Made by a program: the position numbers and the translations under genes. From contig JASANC010004334.1 in NCBI GenBank assembly GCA_030248135.1, forward strand, positions 1-64,000: a stretch of DNA of 64,000 nucleotides. The letters run 5' to 3'. The notes under the pieces were generated by a model. It did no database searches and was not told where the DNA came from. It was given only the letters and a program-made list of their open reading frames with translations. Source of the stretch: Theristus sp. LFF4_11. Lineage: Eukaryota; Nematoda; Chromadorea; Monhysterida; Xyalidae. Below are positions 54,033-64,000 of the stretch, piece by piece; the first letter of the stretch is position 1; the number at the start of each line of letters is the position of its first letter.

Positions 54033-56574
54033 TCATTTCTTCCGATTCAGTTTCTCTTTTCGCTTCTTCACGTGCTTCGGCGTTTTCGTCAGCCTGTTCT
54101 CACGTTGCATCTCCTTGACCGCCTTCTTTCGCTGTCTCCTTGCGTCCGCTGACTCGTCACGCTGGCGCGGTGGGTGTCGTGCGGCACCAGCGCCCGCGTC
54201 TGTTGCTTCGTTGACTGATTTCACCGTTGTTTCATCAGCACACTCTTCACAAGAACTGAGTTCGCGTTCAGATTCACTGTGCGACGACGAAACTGGCTGA
54301 AATGGAGAACAATCACACTATGAAATATTGAACATGCTATGCTGCAGCCATTTCCAGAGCGAGAAAAAACAACAACAACCACAAAGTTCACATTGCAATT
54401 TTGTCACCCAGTTTACTGCGGCGAGCCCAACGGAACACAATCGAAAAGTTGATTTTGAACGCAGCGAAATGGATCATCTGAGTTTGTTTTATGCCTGCAT
54501 ATTTTCCACAAAAAATAGAGCACGAAAACAGCCGCGCAAAACGTGTGCCTGCTCAAGCTCAACGGTCACCGTCAGCCGTTTACCGAATGCTGGTGTAGCA
54601 GCACGGGACTGTGATCGTCGGTGCGTGCGCCAGTGAGGTCGCGCTTCATGCCGGTCACGATCGGGTAGAACACGTCGGGCACAGCGCCGTCGCGTTTGCC
54701 GCGTCGCACGTCACGCTCATACTCCAGCACGTCATCGAGTTTATGAGGAATGAATGCGCACATGAACACCTGCAATCGAGCGCAGCTTACAACAGAACAC
54801 TTTCGACGTCTTATTATTGCGACACACTAGCTGAGATTGTGAACGCACAGCGAGCAGGCGTAGAAAGCATATAAACCAACAATGACCACCGTGAACAAAA
54901 TCAACCAAATTGTGGAATGGTTCTCTGCATTTCAGCCTTGGCAACATCATATGCAGAAGAGGGGTGGCCTCATCAGTGCATGTGCCTGTGCCCCTCCTGA
55001 ACCACTTGAATACAAACTTGAACACCAGCCCATGTGTACAGATTTATCAGACGACCCACGCCAACCTGACAAGCAATGCGTCGTATCCATCCAAAAAAAG
55101 CTGTGTCTGCATCGGCTAATCAGGTGTTTCTGTGGTGGGTGGTTGCGCAAAACATGTCGTCAATAAAACAGAACATGAATGCGGTGCAACAACGAACGAA
55201 CGGTTCAACCAATGCGCATGCTCAAGTGAGTGAGCTTAGCTAGTCCACGTCGGCATTACCTGATCATCACTGTTGCGTTGTTCGTCTGTATCTTTGTCGA
55301 GTTCAGCATCGAAAAACTGCTCCGCCTCTGTTGTCTGCTCAATCGTCGGATCAGTGATCAACTGAAACAGGCTCTTCACTGGCAGCGTCCGTGCACCCTG
55401 CCGATTGAAGTAATCTGTAAGCCAAGTGCTGAATGAAATGGTAGAACAGGAATGAGAGCAATTGCAACACACGACACCAAAACGAAGCGAAACAAACCGT
55501 TCACATTTGCACAGTCTTTGCGGAGAAACTCGAGCGCATGCGGGTGGTCGTGCTCGACCGACTGCGAGACATCGATCAAATAGATCCGCTCTTGGTGATA
55601 GCTGCAAAGTGCGAACCAACACCGTGACATTTTTGTTCGATCTCCGAACTCAAAACACCAACTGCGACCGGCGCTGTCAGCAAGCACAACGCACAGCATA
55701 TTGAATTCACTGAGGTCCGCGTGCACGAGTCTGCACTGGCGGTACAGGCGGCGCATCAGCATGCACAGCTGGCGGTAGTGCTGCTGCGCGTTCTCAAGGC
55801 ACACCACGTCCTTCAGCAACGGTGCTGGCCTGTGAATGCAAAATGGCAGACCGGCACGTTACAGAACGGACAAAAGCACAAAATGTGCATGTTATAGAAG
55901 AAAAACGCGCTCACCACCCGTCGGTGCCAAGGAACTGCATCACGAGCACGTGCGATTTCAGTACGAATGGCTGCGGGCACGGCAGTCCGGCAGCGTGCAT
56001 GCTGAGGGAAACGAACGTGATGTGATTGAGTGGAACAAGGAATACACGCTCGCAAACTGCTAGCCACTGTCACAATTGTTCTACCAACCGCGACAAATTG
56101 CGCATCTCCTTCTCGGCCCACGTGGCGACCATCTTGCGCGGGTTGTGTCGCGCGTAGCCGTGCCGATAGCGGAACTCGCCGGTCACGTAGCGATCGCGAT
56201 CCTTGAACGTCAGGATGCTCGTTTTGTAGATCTGCAAACGAGTGTCAGCAAAAAGCGGTGTTTTGCGCTCGCTCAGACGATTGACTGAGAAATCGTTTGC
56301 AACGCGCAGACGACAACCACACGATGTGAACAGGCAGAATGTGAGCAAACAGGTGACAAAGTGCCATTGGCGGCAAAACGCCCGCACTTTGATGGCGCGA
56401 CTGTGTGCGTGTTGCGTGGTCGCGTGGTACACGTTCGCCTCTTTGCCGGTGCTGATGCAGCCGTCGACGGAGCTGATGGTGCCCCGCTGGAGCATCTTGA
56501 ACAGAATCATGCGTGTGCGTGCGTCCAGCACTTGCTCCACGGTCGCACGATCGCACTTGTCTTTGATACGTCGT
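54033..56574 (-). CDS. riok-1: RIO-type atypical kinase RIOK1, at least eight exons
   Basis: Exons 56574-56388, 56231-56074, 56001-55915, 55829-55695, 55601-55498, 55414-55260, 54769-54584 and 54296-54033 join in frame (about 425 residues). Seen in order: [13 protein letters not shown], the P-loop [15 protein letters not shown] with the ATP-binding lysine, [24 protein letters not shown] with the catalytic aspartate, [18 protein letters not shown] with the metal-binding aspartate, [11 protein letters not shown], and a Lys-rich tail with [15 protein letters not shown]1 acts in late cytoplasmic 40S ribosome maturation. The first ~100-150 residues of the family, before RIKDK, must lie upstream; possible small exons near 57170-57200 and 56860-57010 are not convincing. 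Intron 2's donor (GTGACA) was chosen by frame. Confidence 0.95.
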
Positions 56575-57453
56575 CTGAACGAATGGCCACGGCAGGGTCC
56601 CTTTGTGATTTTTGAACAGCTTCTCTGGGAAACCGTGCGCACCAAAGTTGCAATGGACAGCAACGCTACGACTGCCGTGGTCACCACAACAAAACAGCGC
56701 GATGCATTCGATGCATGGCATGCACTGCGAAGAATGGCTACGCCTGATTTTTTCAGCTACTTCTGTGCGACGGTCAGTTGGGGGAACTGGTGAATATTCC
56801 ATGCCCCCAAGCGGTGAGCGCACGCGCTGCAGAGGGCTGCGCACATGGCGACAAATTCACCATCACCATGTTGCACCGTTGCACAGGTGCACGCAATCAA
56901 TGGGCCAGCAGTTGCTGCAACTTGCAAGTGCACGTTCACCGACCAACCTCGTGTCGTTGTCAGCGTGGTCACGACGGCTGATCGCGCCACTAACCGGTCC
57001 GTCATAGCGATCTGAAAAACAAGGCAAAAAAATACACCATCCAAGTGTGAAAGACGGAAATGGAAACAAAAAAGACAGGGCGGCAAACAAACAATCAACC
57101 GATAATGATTCGATCAAGGGCCGCTTTCATCGATGCCGTGTCGTACTTTGAACGGGGTCGATACTCACAGTGCCGCTGTTGCTGGCTGTTCGGCTGAAAT
57201 CATCAACTTTTATACAGGAATGATGATTCACCGACTTTCAAACTTGCTTTCAGTCCGATCTGGTGTAACTGGCCTGATCTGGTGTCAAGAACTTGACTGA
57301 CTGGACTTGACTCAACTACTGACTAGTTAGCTTGGTACCGAGACTATTGAGTTGACTTGACATCTTGATTTGGGACGTGAACTTTGTCGCCGTTGGACGT
57401 AATTTTCTGTCGCCGATGTCGGCTACTTCCCGCACTCAACAACGGGAAACTTC
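56575..57453. other. Upstream of RIOK1; 5' exons not resolved
   Basis: Minus-strand splice-like sites near 57012 (TTTCAG, followed by an open GC-rich stretch) and 57168 (GTGAGT donor after a short open stretch) may be RIOK1 5' exons. I could not build a continuous start. Confidence 0.35.
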
Positions 57454-58882
57454 GGCCTTTAACAAAACCACGGAGGCAACACGGAACACGGAGGCTGCAC
57501 GCTTAACAAAACCACGGAGGCAACACGGAGGCTGCGTGCAGCTAAAGTGACCCATATTTTATATGCACACAACACGCTGCGCACCTTTAACAAAACCACG
57601 GAACACGGAGGCACGCGGATTTGGGGAGATTTGGGGACAGGACAAATCCGTCCCCGTCCAAAAATTTTTTATGTTTTTGTCAAATAAATAAATAAATAAA
57701 GGCGCAATAAAGCAAAGCAAAGCTAAATGTCAAAACTAGACGTCAAGGATTACGGTAGGTCTCCAATGGGTCTCGACACGATTTTTTAAAAACGTCCCTG
57801 ATTGCCAGCAAAAGCTACTCTATTGGTGGACACCGTTCATATGATTGCAACAAACAGTCTTCTGTTTGAAGTTCGGCACACGGGTTACGGTAGCGGTAGT
57901 TTTGGGTCTTGACACGATGATGTTGAAAACAACTTTGTTTCTTGCGAATAACAGTTGAAACCAATTAGAAACACGCAGCGTTTTCACAGAATGTCAAAAC
58001 TTGAGTTCAAAGAATACGGTAAGTCTGCTGTTTGGGTCTCGACGCGATTTTTAAACTGCCTTTTAGTGCCAGGAAAATACTATATTGATGAACACCGTTC
58101 ACATGATTGCAAGAAACAACTGTTATTCACAAGAAACAAAGTAGTTTTCAGCAACTTCGTGTCAAGACCGAACTACAGCTACCGTAACCCGTGGGGCCTT
58201 ACTTCAGACATTGACTGTTTCATGCAATCATGTGAACGATATCCACCATTCTAGTAACTGTTCTTGGCAATAAAAGGACGTTTTTAAAAAATCGTGTCGA
58301 GACTCACACAGAGTTACCGTACTCCTTAAAATCCGATTTTTGTCGTTCTTTGATAATGCGGCATGTTTCTAAATGGTTTCAACTGTTATTCGCAAAAAAC
58401 AAAGTAGTTTTCAGCAACTTCGTGTCAAGCCCAAAACTACCGCTACCGTAACCCGTGTGCCCGAACTTCAAACATAAGACTGTTTGTTGCAATCATATGA
58501 ATGGTGTCCACCAATAGAGTAGCTTTTGCTGGCAATCAGGGACGTTTTTAAAAATCGTGTCGAGACCCGTTGGAGAGCTACCGTAATCCTTGAAGTCTAG
58601 TTTTGACATTTAGCTTTGCTTTGTTGCGCCTTTATTTATTTATTTGGTTATTTAACAAAAAACATAAATTTATTTGGATGGAGACGGATTTGTCCTGTCC
58701 CCAAATCTCCCCAAATCCGCGTGCCTCCGTCTACCGAGGTTTTGTTAAAGGAGCGCAGCGAGTGGTGTGCATATAAAAGATGGGTCACTTTAGCTGCACG
58801 CAGCCTCCGTGTTGCCTCCGTGGTTTTGTCAAGCGTGCAGCCTCCGTGTTCCGTGTTGCCTCCGTGGTTTTGTTAAAGGCCG
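57454..58882. mobile_element. Foldback element with ~500-bp arms
   Basis: 57454-57962 is nearly the reverse complement of 58377-58882. Ends GGCCTTTAAC / GTTAAAGGCC, flanked by GAAACTTC on both sides (57446-57453, 58883-58890), an 8-bp duplication. Arms contain repeated acaaaaccacggaggcaac and a motif gtctcgacacgattttt. Middle (57963-58376) has more diverged inverted copies of the inner arm. No transposase. Confidence 0.88.
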
Positions 58883-58900
58883 GAAACTTCCGCGCGGGAA

Positions 58901-59259
58901 CTAGCCGCCGTGACTCGTGACACCGGTTTTGTTACTTTTTCTGCTTTCTTTCGCCTGAAAACAAAATATGAGTTGAGTTTCACGCGAACAATTTACCTGC
59001 ACTGCATGCGAGCGAACGGCGTTGAGGCGCTTTGTGAAATCTTCTGCACACAGGAAAATGAACAGTGAACTTTTGACGAAAAACAGTATGTTGAAATTTG
59101 GAATAAAAATTCAAAAAAAACGAATAAAATTGAGATTTTTTCAGACAGACTGAAGCAAAATAAAACCATACCGCCGGCGGTTACATCAGCAAACTGGTGA
59201 ACATCATCGCCCTCAGATGAGTAATAATCGTCATCATCATAATCATCAGCGACGGCCAT
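58901..59259 (-). CDS. Small acidic protein, three exons, unknown
   Basis: ATG 59259 (MAVADDYDDDDYY), exons 59259-59172, 59043-58997 and 58954-58901 join in frame into about 62 residues: an Asp/Tyr-rich N-terminus, then DFTKRLNAVRSHAVQ and a basic tail. GT-AG sites are good. The stop lies 11 bp from the target duplication of the foldback element, so the original 3' end may have been changed by that insertion. Starts 46 bp after the end of the gene at 59305-59448, same strand, as in nematode operons. Family not recognised. Confidence 0.5.
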
Positions 59260-59304
59260 TTTCAAACGTCAACGAGCGTGACCAATGATCTCGTTTTGTT
59301 CAAT

Positions 59305-59448
59305 TCAGTTGTTCACGAAAAACTCGATTCCGCACCAAGCCAAGAATGAAAACGTTGCAATGACGGGAACACTGGTGATGGCGACAAGGCAATAGTACTG
59401 AAAGTCGCTTGAAAAATCGACTTGTTCGCTCGTGATCATTTTCTCCAT
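59305..59448 (-). CDS. Small single-pass membrane protein, unknown
   Basis: 47 residues from ATG 59448 to TGA at 59305, too short for most gene callers. Residues 1-17 are polar (MEKMITSEQVDFSSDF), 19-42 are a strong hydrophobic helix (YCLVAITSVPVIATFSFLAW), then a short end (EFFVNN). Composition fits a SMIM-like small integral membrane protein. Upstream member of a possible two-gene operon. Confidence 0.5.
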   Translation of the reverse strand: MEKMITSEQVDFSSDFQYYCLVAITSVPVIATFSFLAWCGIEFFVNN

Positions 59449-59639
59449 TCCATTATTGGGTTTGGGTTTATTCGTTCTTGTGTTGTTGATGTTGAGGTTG
59501 ACGTTCTTGTGTTATTGTTGACGTGGGAAGAAGTGCGGTGCGGACGTGCACGTGCGGTGTGTCAGTTTGTCCGGTCGATCCGTCGTCTCTAAACGTGATG
59601 CATCATTATTAAAAGAGAGCGGTGGCGGGGCGGTGCTAT

Positions 59640-60150
59640 CCTATTTTAGTCTATCTTTGAAAAAATAATGCAGCAAAATTATTTTAGTGCAGCAAAAACA
59701 TTTTAGTGTCGCTAAAATATTTTAGTGTACCTAGTATCATTAATTTTTTCAGTGTATCAACGATTTTGAATGAATAATACACAATCCTAATTTAGTGTAT
59801 CAACATAAATATGAACCGTAGGCTATCCTAGTTTAGTGTATCAACATTTTTATATAAACCGTCGTAGGCTATCCCAGTTTAGTGTATCGACATTTTTATA
59901 TGAACCGTTGGCTATCCTAGTTTAGTGTATCAACATAAAATGAACGTAGGCTCTCCTAGTTTAGTGTATCAACACTATCCTATTTTAGCGTATTAATACT
60001 ATCCTATTTTAGTGTATCAACATAAATATACACCGTGGGCTATATACACTAAACTAGGAGGATAGCCCACGGTTCATATTTATGTTGATACACTGAACTA
60101 GGATAGCCTGCGGCTACGATTTAAAAATGTTAATACACTAAACTGGGATA
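59640..60150 (+). repeat. ~55-bp repeats with tttagtgtatcaac
   Basis: At least eight imperfect units with ctatcctagtttagtgtatc and caacataaatatgaaccgt; orientation flips near 60045. Related words recur at 63390-63560, on the far side of the element at 60332-63289. Confidence 0.85.
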
Positions 60151-60158
60151 GCCTAGGG

Positions 60159-60313
60159 TCTGGTCAAAAATTGACTCATTTTATGTCTTCGGAGACAGAA
60201 ATTTCCAGATAGATAGCTGGCTGAAAATTTTTTTTAGATAGATAATAGCTGAGCCGAAAAAACGTTTCTGATAGAGATAGATTCGAAAAAAATTTTTTGG
60301 GGGGGGGGGGGCC
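60159..60313 (+). mobile_element. hAT-like MITE family A, 3' fragment
   Basis: About 150 bp of family A interior (tgacttcatttt-type block, gatagatagctggctg, then a G run); both terminal repeats are missing. Confidence 0.85.
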
Positions 60314-61544
60314 GGCCGCTTCTTAGTAGTAGTAATGTGAGATGCAAGAATTTATTGCGTGATTGCAAGAATTTATTTTAACCTTGCGTCTATTCTACAT
60401 CAGACAATGGTCGTTGTTAAGAAATTGTTGATAATTCTCAAAACAAATATCGAAGTACTCCAACAAAGCCAAATTTTTAAACTTTGAAAACATATCGCTA
60501 ACTCTAACGTAGTTTAAAATGCCGTAAATAAAGTTACAAGAAGCAAATACATCGGTTTTTTTCTTTTTTACCAAAAAAGAACACATCTGCACTGGGCCAC
60601 TAAAAGGTTTTACGTTTGAACAAAATGTCATGTTTCGCCTAACAATCGCGCGTGCAACATCAACTGTGAAATGCAATCATTGGCAGTCAGCAGCAGTTTT
60701 ACTTCTTTTTGTACCACGGATAATATGCCGGATAACGATGGTACGGGTAGCCCCAGTAAGACACGGGAGCGGGCCGTGGCGGCGGCGACTCGAATGCGTC
60801 ACTGCACGGGCTGCATTTGTCTTCGTATAAGAAGTAGCCGGCTTTGCAGATGCATCTGGAACACACGTAATTATTGTAGTAACAAGTTATTCAGATTCGT
60901 TAGCAATCTCAATTGTTAAGAAGTGCAACAAAACATCAAAGTGTTGATTGAAAATTTTAAGTTGGGTGGGTGTTCAAAAATGCTCTATCGTAAAAAATAA
61001 CAATAAATAAATTTAACACAATAATAAACTAAAATTCATAGATCCGTTGCAAACATACTCGTTCTTGCACATTTTCATTTTGGTTGCAGCACGCCACAAC
61101 TGGAGGCTTTTGATTGGCATCCAATTGGCATACGGGCATCCATAAGCCAACACTGAATTGCACGGCTGTGCGTTGTCGTCGCCGCCACATGATACCGGTT
61201 CCTTTGTCGTTTGCGGCACCAGTGGTGCTGAAAACGTTAACTTTCGTTTATCTAATATCTTTTATTTAGGTCCCGCTTCTCAATGCGCGCATATAGATGG
61301 GTAAGCAGTCCCATGTACGACGCGGGAATTCAAAATTGGCAAAGGGATCCGAGTCCGCTAAACAAGGCCGGGTCACTTAGGCTATTCTGAATTACCACAT
61401 AAAGATTGAAACTAGTTTCCTTTCGCGTCCACAACCGCATTGAGTCGCAGGTCTTAAGGAAAAGATAATATTTAGCTACAATTGAATCTTCTGCAGCAAA
61501 GGAGAACAGCTACGAGAGCCGAAAGGTTGCGAAAACAGAAAAAA

Positions 61545-62160
61545 AGAGACCGGTTGACCAGAGAACGGTTTGACCCATGGATCGGTGAACCAATAGACCG
61601 GTCTGCTGTGAGACTAGTTGATCGGACTAGCGGTAAAGGCCGGTTCACCGGTGGGCCAGTTTTTCAGTGGACCGGTCTGCAGGTAGACAAGTTGACCGGT
61701 GAGTGACCAAGTGGACAGTTGACAACCAGTGGACAATTCGACCGAACTACCGGGAGCCGGTGGACAAGTGCACCAGTAGACCGGACTACCGATAGACCAG
61801 TTGACCGGTTGACTGGTGAACTAGGCTACCAGTAGATTAGTGGACCGGTTGACCAATGGACCGGTGTACCAAGGGTTCGGCAACTGGTAACCAGTTGACC
61901 AGTGGACTGGTGGACTAGACTACCGGTAGATCCGTTGACCGGTTGATCAGTAAACCAGCGGTCGGGTTTTAGACCAGTTAACCGGTTGATTGCTGGGCCG
62001 CTGGACCGGTTGACCCGTGGACAGATCAGCCGGAAGACCAGTTGACTGGTTTACCGGAGATTAAGAAGACAGGTCGACCGCAAAGGACCGGACTACCGTA
62101 GACCGGTAGACCGGTAACAAGCTGGCCTGTTACCGATGGACTGGTGAACCGGTCTGCAGC
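61545..62160 (+). repeat. Degenerate gaccggttgacc minisatellite
   Basis: About 600 bp made of short imperfect words around gaccggttgaccagtgg, with no fixed period. Dense accggt (AgeI-like) hexamers. Lies inside the foldback element. Confidence 0.9.
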
Positions 62161-62223
62161 TATACCTTCGCACAACAACCATGTTAACGTCGAATGCTAA
62201 TCAAAAGCTTTGACCTGAATTAA

Positions 62224-62313
62224 GAATCAACACAATACAATACAATTTACATACGTGCTATTGTTGGATACAGCGGTAGCACGTATGTAAATTGTATTGT
62301 ATTGTGTTGATTC
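62224..62313. repeat. Perfect 36-bp hairpin, 18-bp loop
   Basis: Arms 62224-62259 and 62278-62313 are exact complements (gaatcaacacaataca ... to its mirror). AT-rich stem, loop attgttggatacagcggt-like. Near the middle of the foldback element. Confidence 0.93.
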
Positions 62314-63289
62314 GACATTTATGATTTATTCTGTCGACAGGTAACCTGCACCGGTCTTATCCGGTCTATTCGGTAGAGCCAGTCTTCTTGGGTCCTGTAT
62401 TTCGAAAGCCCATTCGGCCTACATCCTGCTGGTCAACTGGTGCAATTGCCAGACCACGTTATCCGGTGCGCGTCAATTATGTCCGTAATTGTCAATCGCA
62501 CTCTCCTGTCTACTACCTTAGTCGGCCTGTGGCTTAGTCGGCAGGCAATTAGCCCGTTCTGTGGGTCAAACCGCCTGTTTTTCTGTTTCGCTCGCGGTAT
62601 TATGTATCTTTCTTTAAGAGCGGCGTAATGAATGGCCCCGTATTCAAGAATAGCTAGTGACCCGGCCTTAAACGTCCGTTGCCCACCTCTATGCGTATGT
62701 GTGAATAAGCCCGAAGTTAACGTTTTCGGCACCACTGGTGTACCTCAAACGCCAAAGTTGCCGACATCGCGTACACAATACGCTCTGCCCGTATACTGCC
62801 AATCAAACCTCCGGTAAAGCCGCACAACAGACAGTTATTGTGTTAAATTTATTTATTGTTATTTTTACGATAGGTACCCGTAAGGGCGGCTGCGATGTTT
62901 TGTTGCACTCTTAATAGTGAACGAGATAACTGTTACTGTACGATATTGTTCCAGGCTCGTCACCAAAGCCAGCGCGCCTGCGAGGCGACACCCTCGCCAC
63001 CGCCACCCGTATCCGGCCGTCGTTATCCGGCGCTCCGTGGTACAAAGCTGCTGACTGCCCGCATTTCACGTGAGCAGCATTTGTTCCAAGCCCAGTGCGA
63101 ATGTGTTTTGGTAGAGAACCACATTTGCTTCTTGTGCTATTTACGGACATTAGAGTGCTTGATATGTTTTCAAAGTTTAAAAATTTAACTGTTGGGTGAA
63201 TTTGGGCGGGAAATTGTGAATAACAGCGACCATTGTCTGATGTAGGCAAGGTTAAGTAATCACACAGTAAAATTTGCATCTCACATTAC

Positions 63290-64000
63290 CTACAGTACCC
63301 CAAAAGGATCTCGTCTCTATCGAAGTTGTATTGTCTAATCTAAAAAGCTTTCAGCAACTGTAGGTGGGCTCAATTTTGACCCGAATCCCGGTTTAGTGTA
63401 TTAACATTTTCAACAGAGAAAACGCGGAGCCGTGGAACGCTCCTCCTGGACACGGTGTATATTTATATTGATACACTAAAATGGGAAAGTATTAATACGC
63501 TAAAAGTAGTGTTGATAGTAACTAGGAGAGCCCTACATTCCAGCTGTTGATACGAGGACTAAAATGTCGGTAGGATAGCAGTTGCCGATGGGACCAACTT
63601 ATTATATTTTTTGCGGTAATTATTCATTCAAAATTTGTGAGTGCAAAATTCTATACGGCAAGATTAGGCAAAACCACTATATGATGCATCGCGACGACAA
63701 CACACCGCATCCACGTCAGCAATAACACAAGAACTGACCCATCAACAGAACTAACAAAACCCAAACCAATAATTAAAATTTTAGTAACAAAAATCCTCAT
63801 GCCTGTACAACGGTGAATTGAACCATTTTAGCCATCATGATGTTATGATGATATTCGGAGCATTCACCAATTTTGCTCAGTCTGTCTGAAATTCTGAATT
63901 TTTATTCCAAAATTTCCTGAAATTTTGCCGACAAAGCTTAAAGCTTCTTGATGTCCACAGCAGCCGCGCGTGGCCAGCAAAACCATCGAGGGAGCGACAC
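63290..64000. other. Window end, no supported gene
   Basis: 63390-63560 holds tttagtgtattaacat-type repeats like 59640-60150. The remainder shows nothing I can identify. Confidence 0.5.

Larger units (their letters stand above)
60332..63289. mobile_element. Large foldback element, ~3 kb
   Basis: Left end gtaatgtgagatgcaa and right end ttgcatctcacattac are inverted, and further inverse matches follow inward (catcagacaatggtcg; taacaataaataaatttaac near 61000 and 62840). Arms are more diverged than in the other foldbacks. Small Cys-containing ORFs near 61020-61215 and 62895-63188 are unidentified. No transposase or clear target duplication. Confidence 0.7.

Noticed and set aside
61482..61706. 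Arg/Thr-rich ORF in the gaccggt minisatellite
   Set aside because: Translation of a degenerate short repeat.

Overview
The window looks like a repeat-rich nematode chromosome carrying a large, decayed Polinton/Maverick (a virus-like DNA transposon). The nematode call rests on a ~930-bp array of TTAGGC telomere-type repeats (45.05-45.98 kb), a ribosomal protein eL34 gene with nematode-like sequence, and host genes with canonical GT-AG introns, some only ~50 bp. I cannot name the species.

Layout. 1-8.68 kb is a giant inverted repeat: two ~2.16-kb arms built from ~358-bp satellite units around a 4.4-kb spacer with a fragmentary host-like gene. 8.756-30.989 kb is the Polinton: 166-bp terminal inverted repeats, a 6-bp target duplication (AACGTA), inserted in a satellite unit that resumes at 30.996 kb. 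32.9-34.1 kb holds a PI-PLC X-domain gene. 34.2-50.1 kb is a graveyard of nested MITEs (at least four hAT-like families with 8-bp target duplications) plus the interstitial telomere array with a TA-flanked foldback element. 50.3-56.6 kb is the host gene island: a tRNA-derived SINE, eL34, a METTL26-like methyltransferase and RIOK1. 57-64 kb is foldback elements, minisatellites and two small genes.

The Polinton. Core genes are a protein-primed DNA polymerase B (split by a ~3-kb insertion and two frameshifts), an A32-like packaging ATPase (whole, plus a truncated copy made by a 1,049-bp tandem duplication), small basic proteins, and an integrase reduced to an N-terminal stub. I found no capsid or protease genes. 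The cargo is the exciting part: a TATA-binding-protein-like gene, a spliced chromodomain plus three C2H2 zinc-finger gene, a five-exon mucin-like membrane glycoprotein gene, a Bcl-2-like gene beside the right terminus, zinc-binding proteins, and exons of the mitochondrial import receptor TOMM70. Several Polinton ORFs have a TATA box just upstream, so a Polinton-encoded TBP-like factor could in principle drive them. That link is inference.

Splice junctions were derived by hand from reading frames, GT-AG signals and family knowledge; no alignment, search or folding was run.
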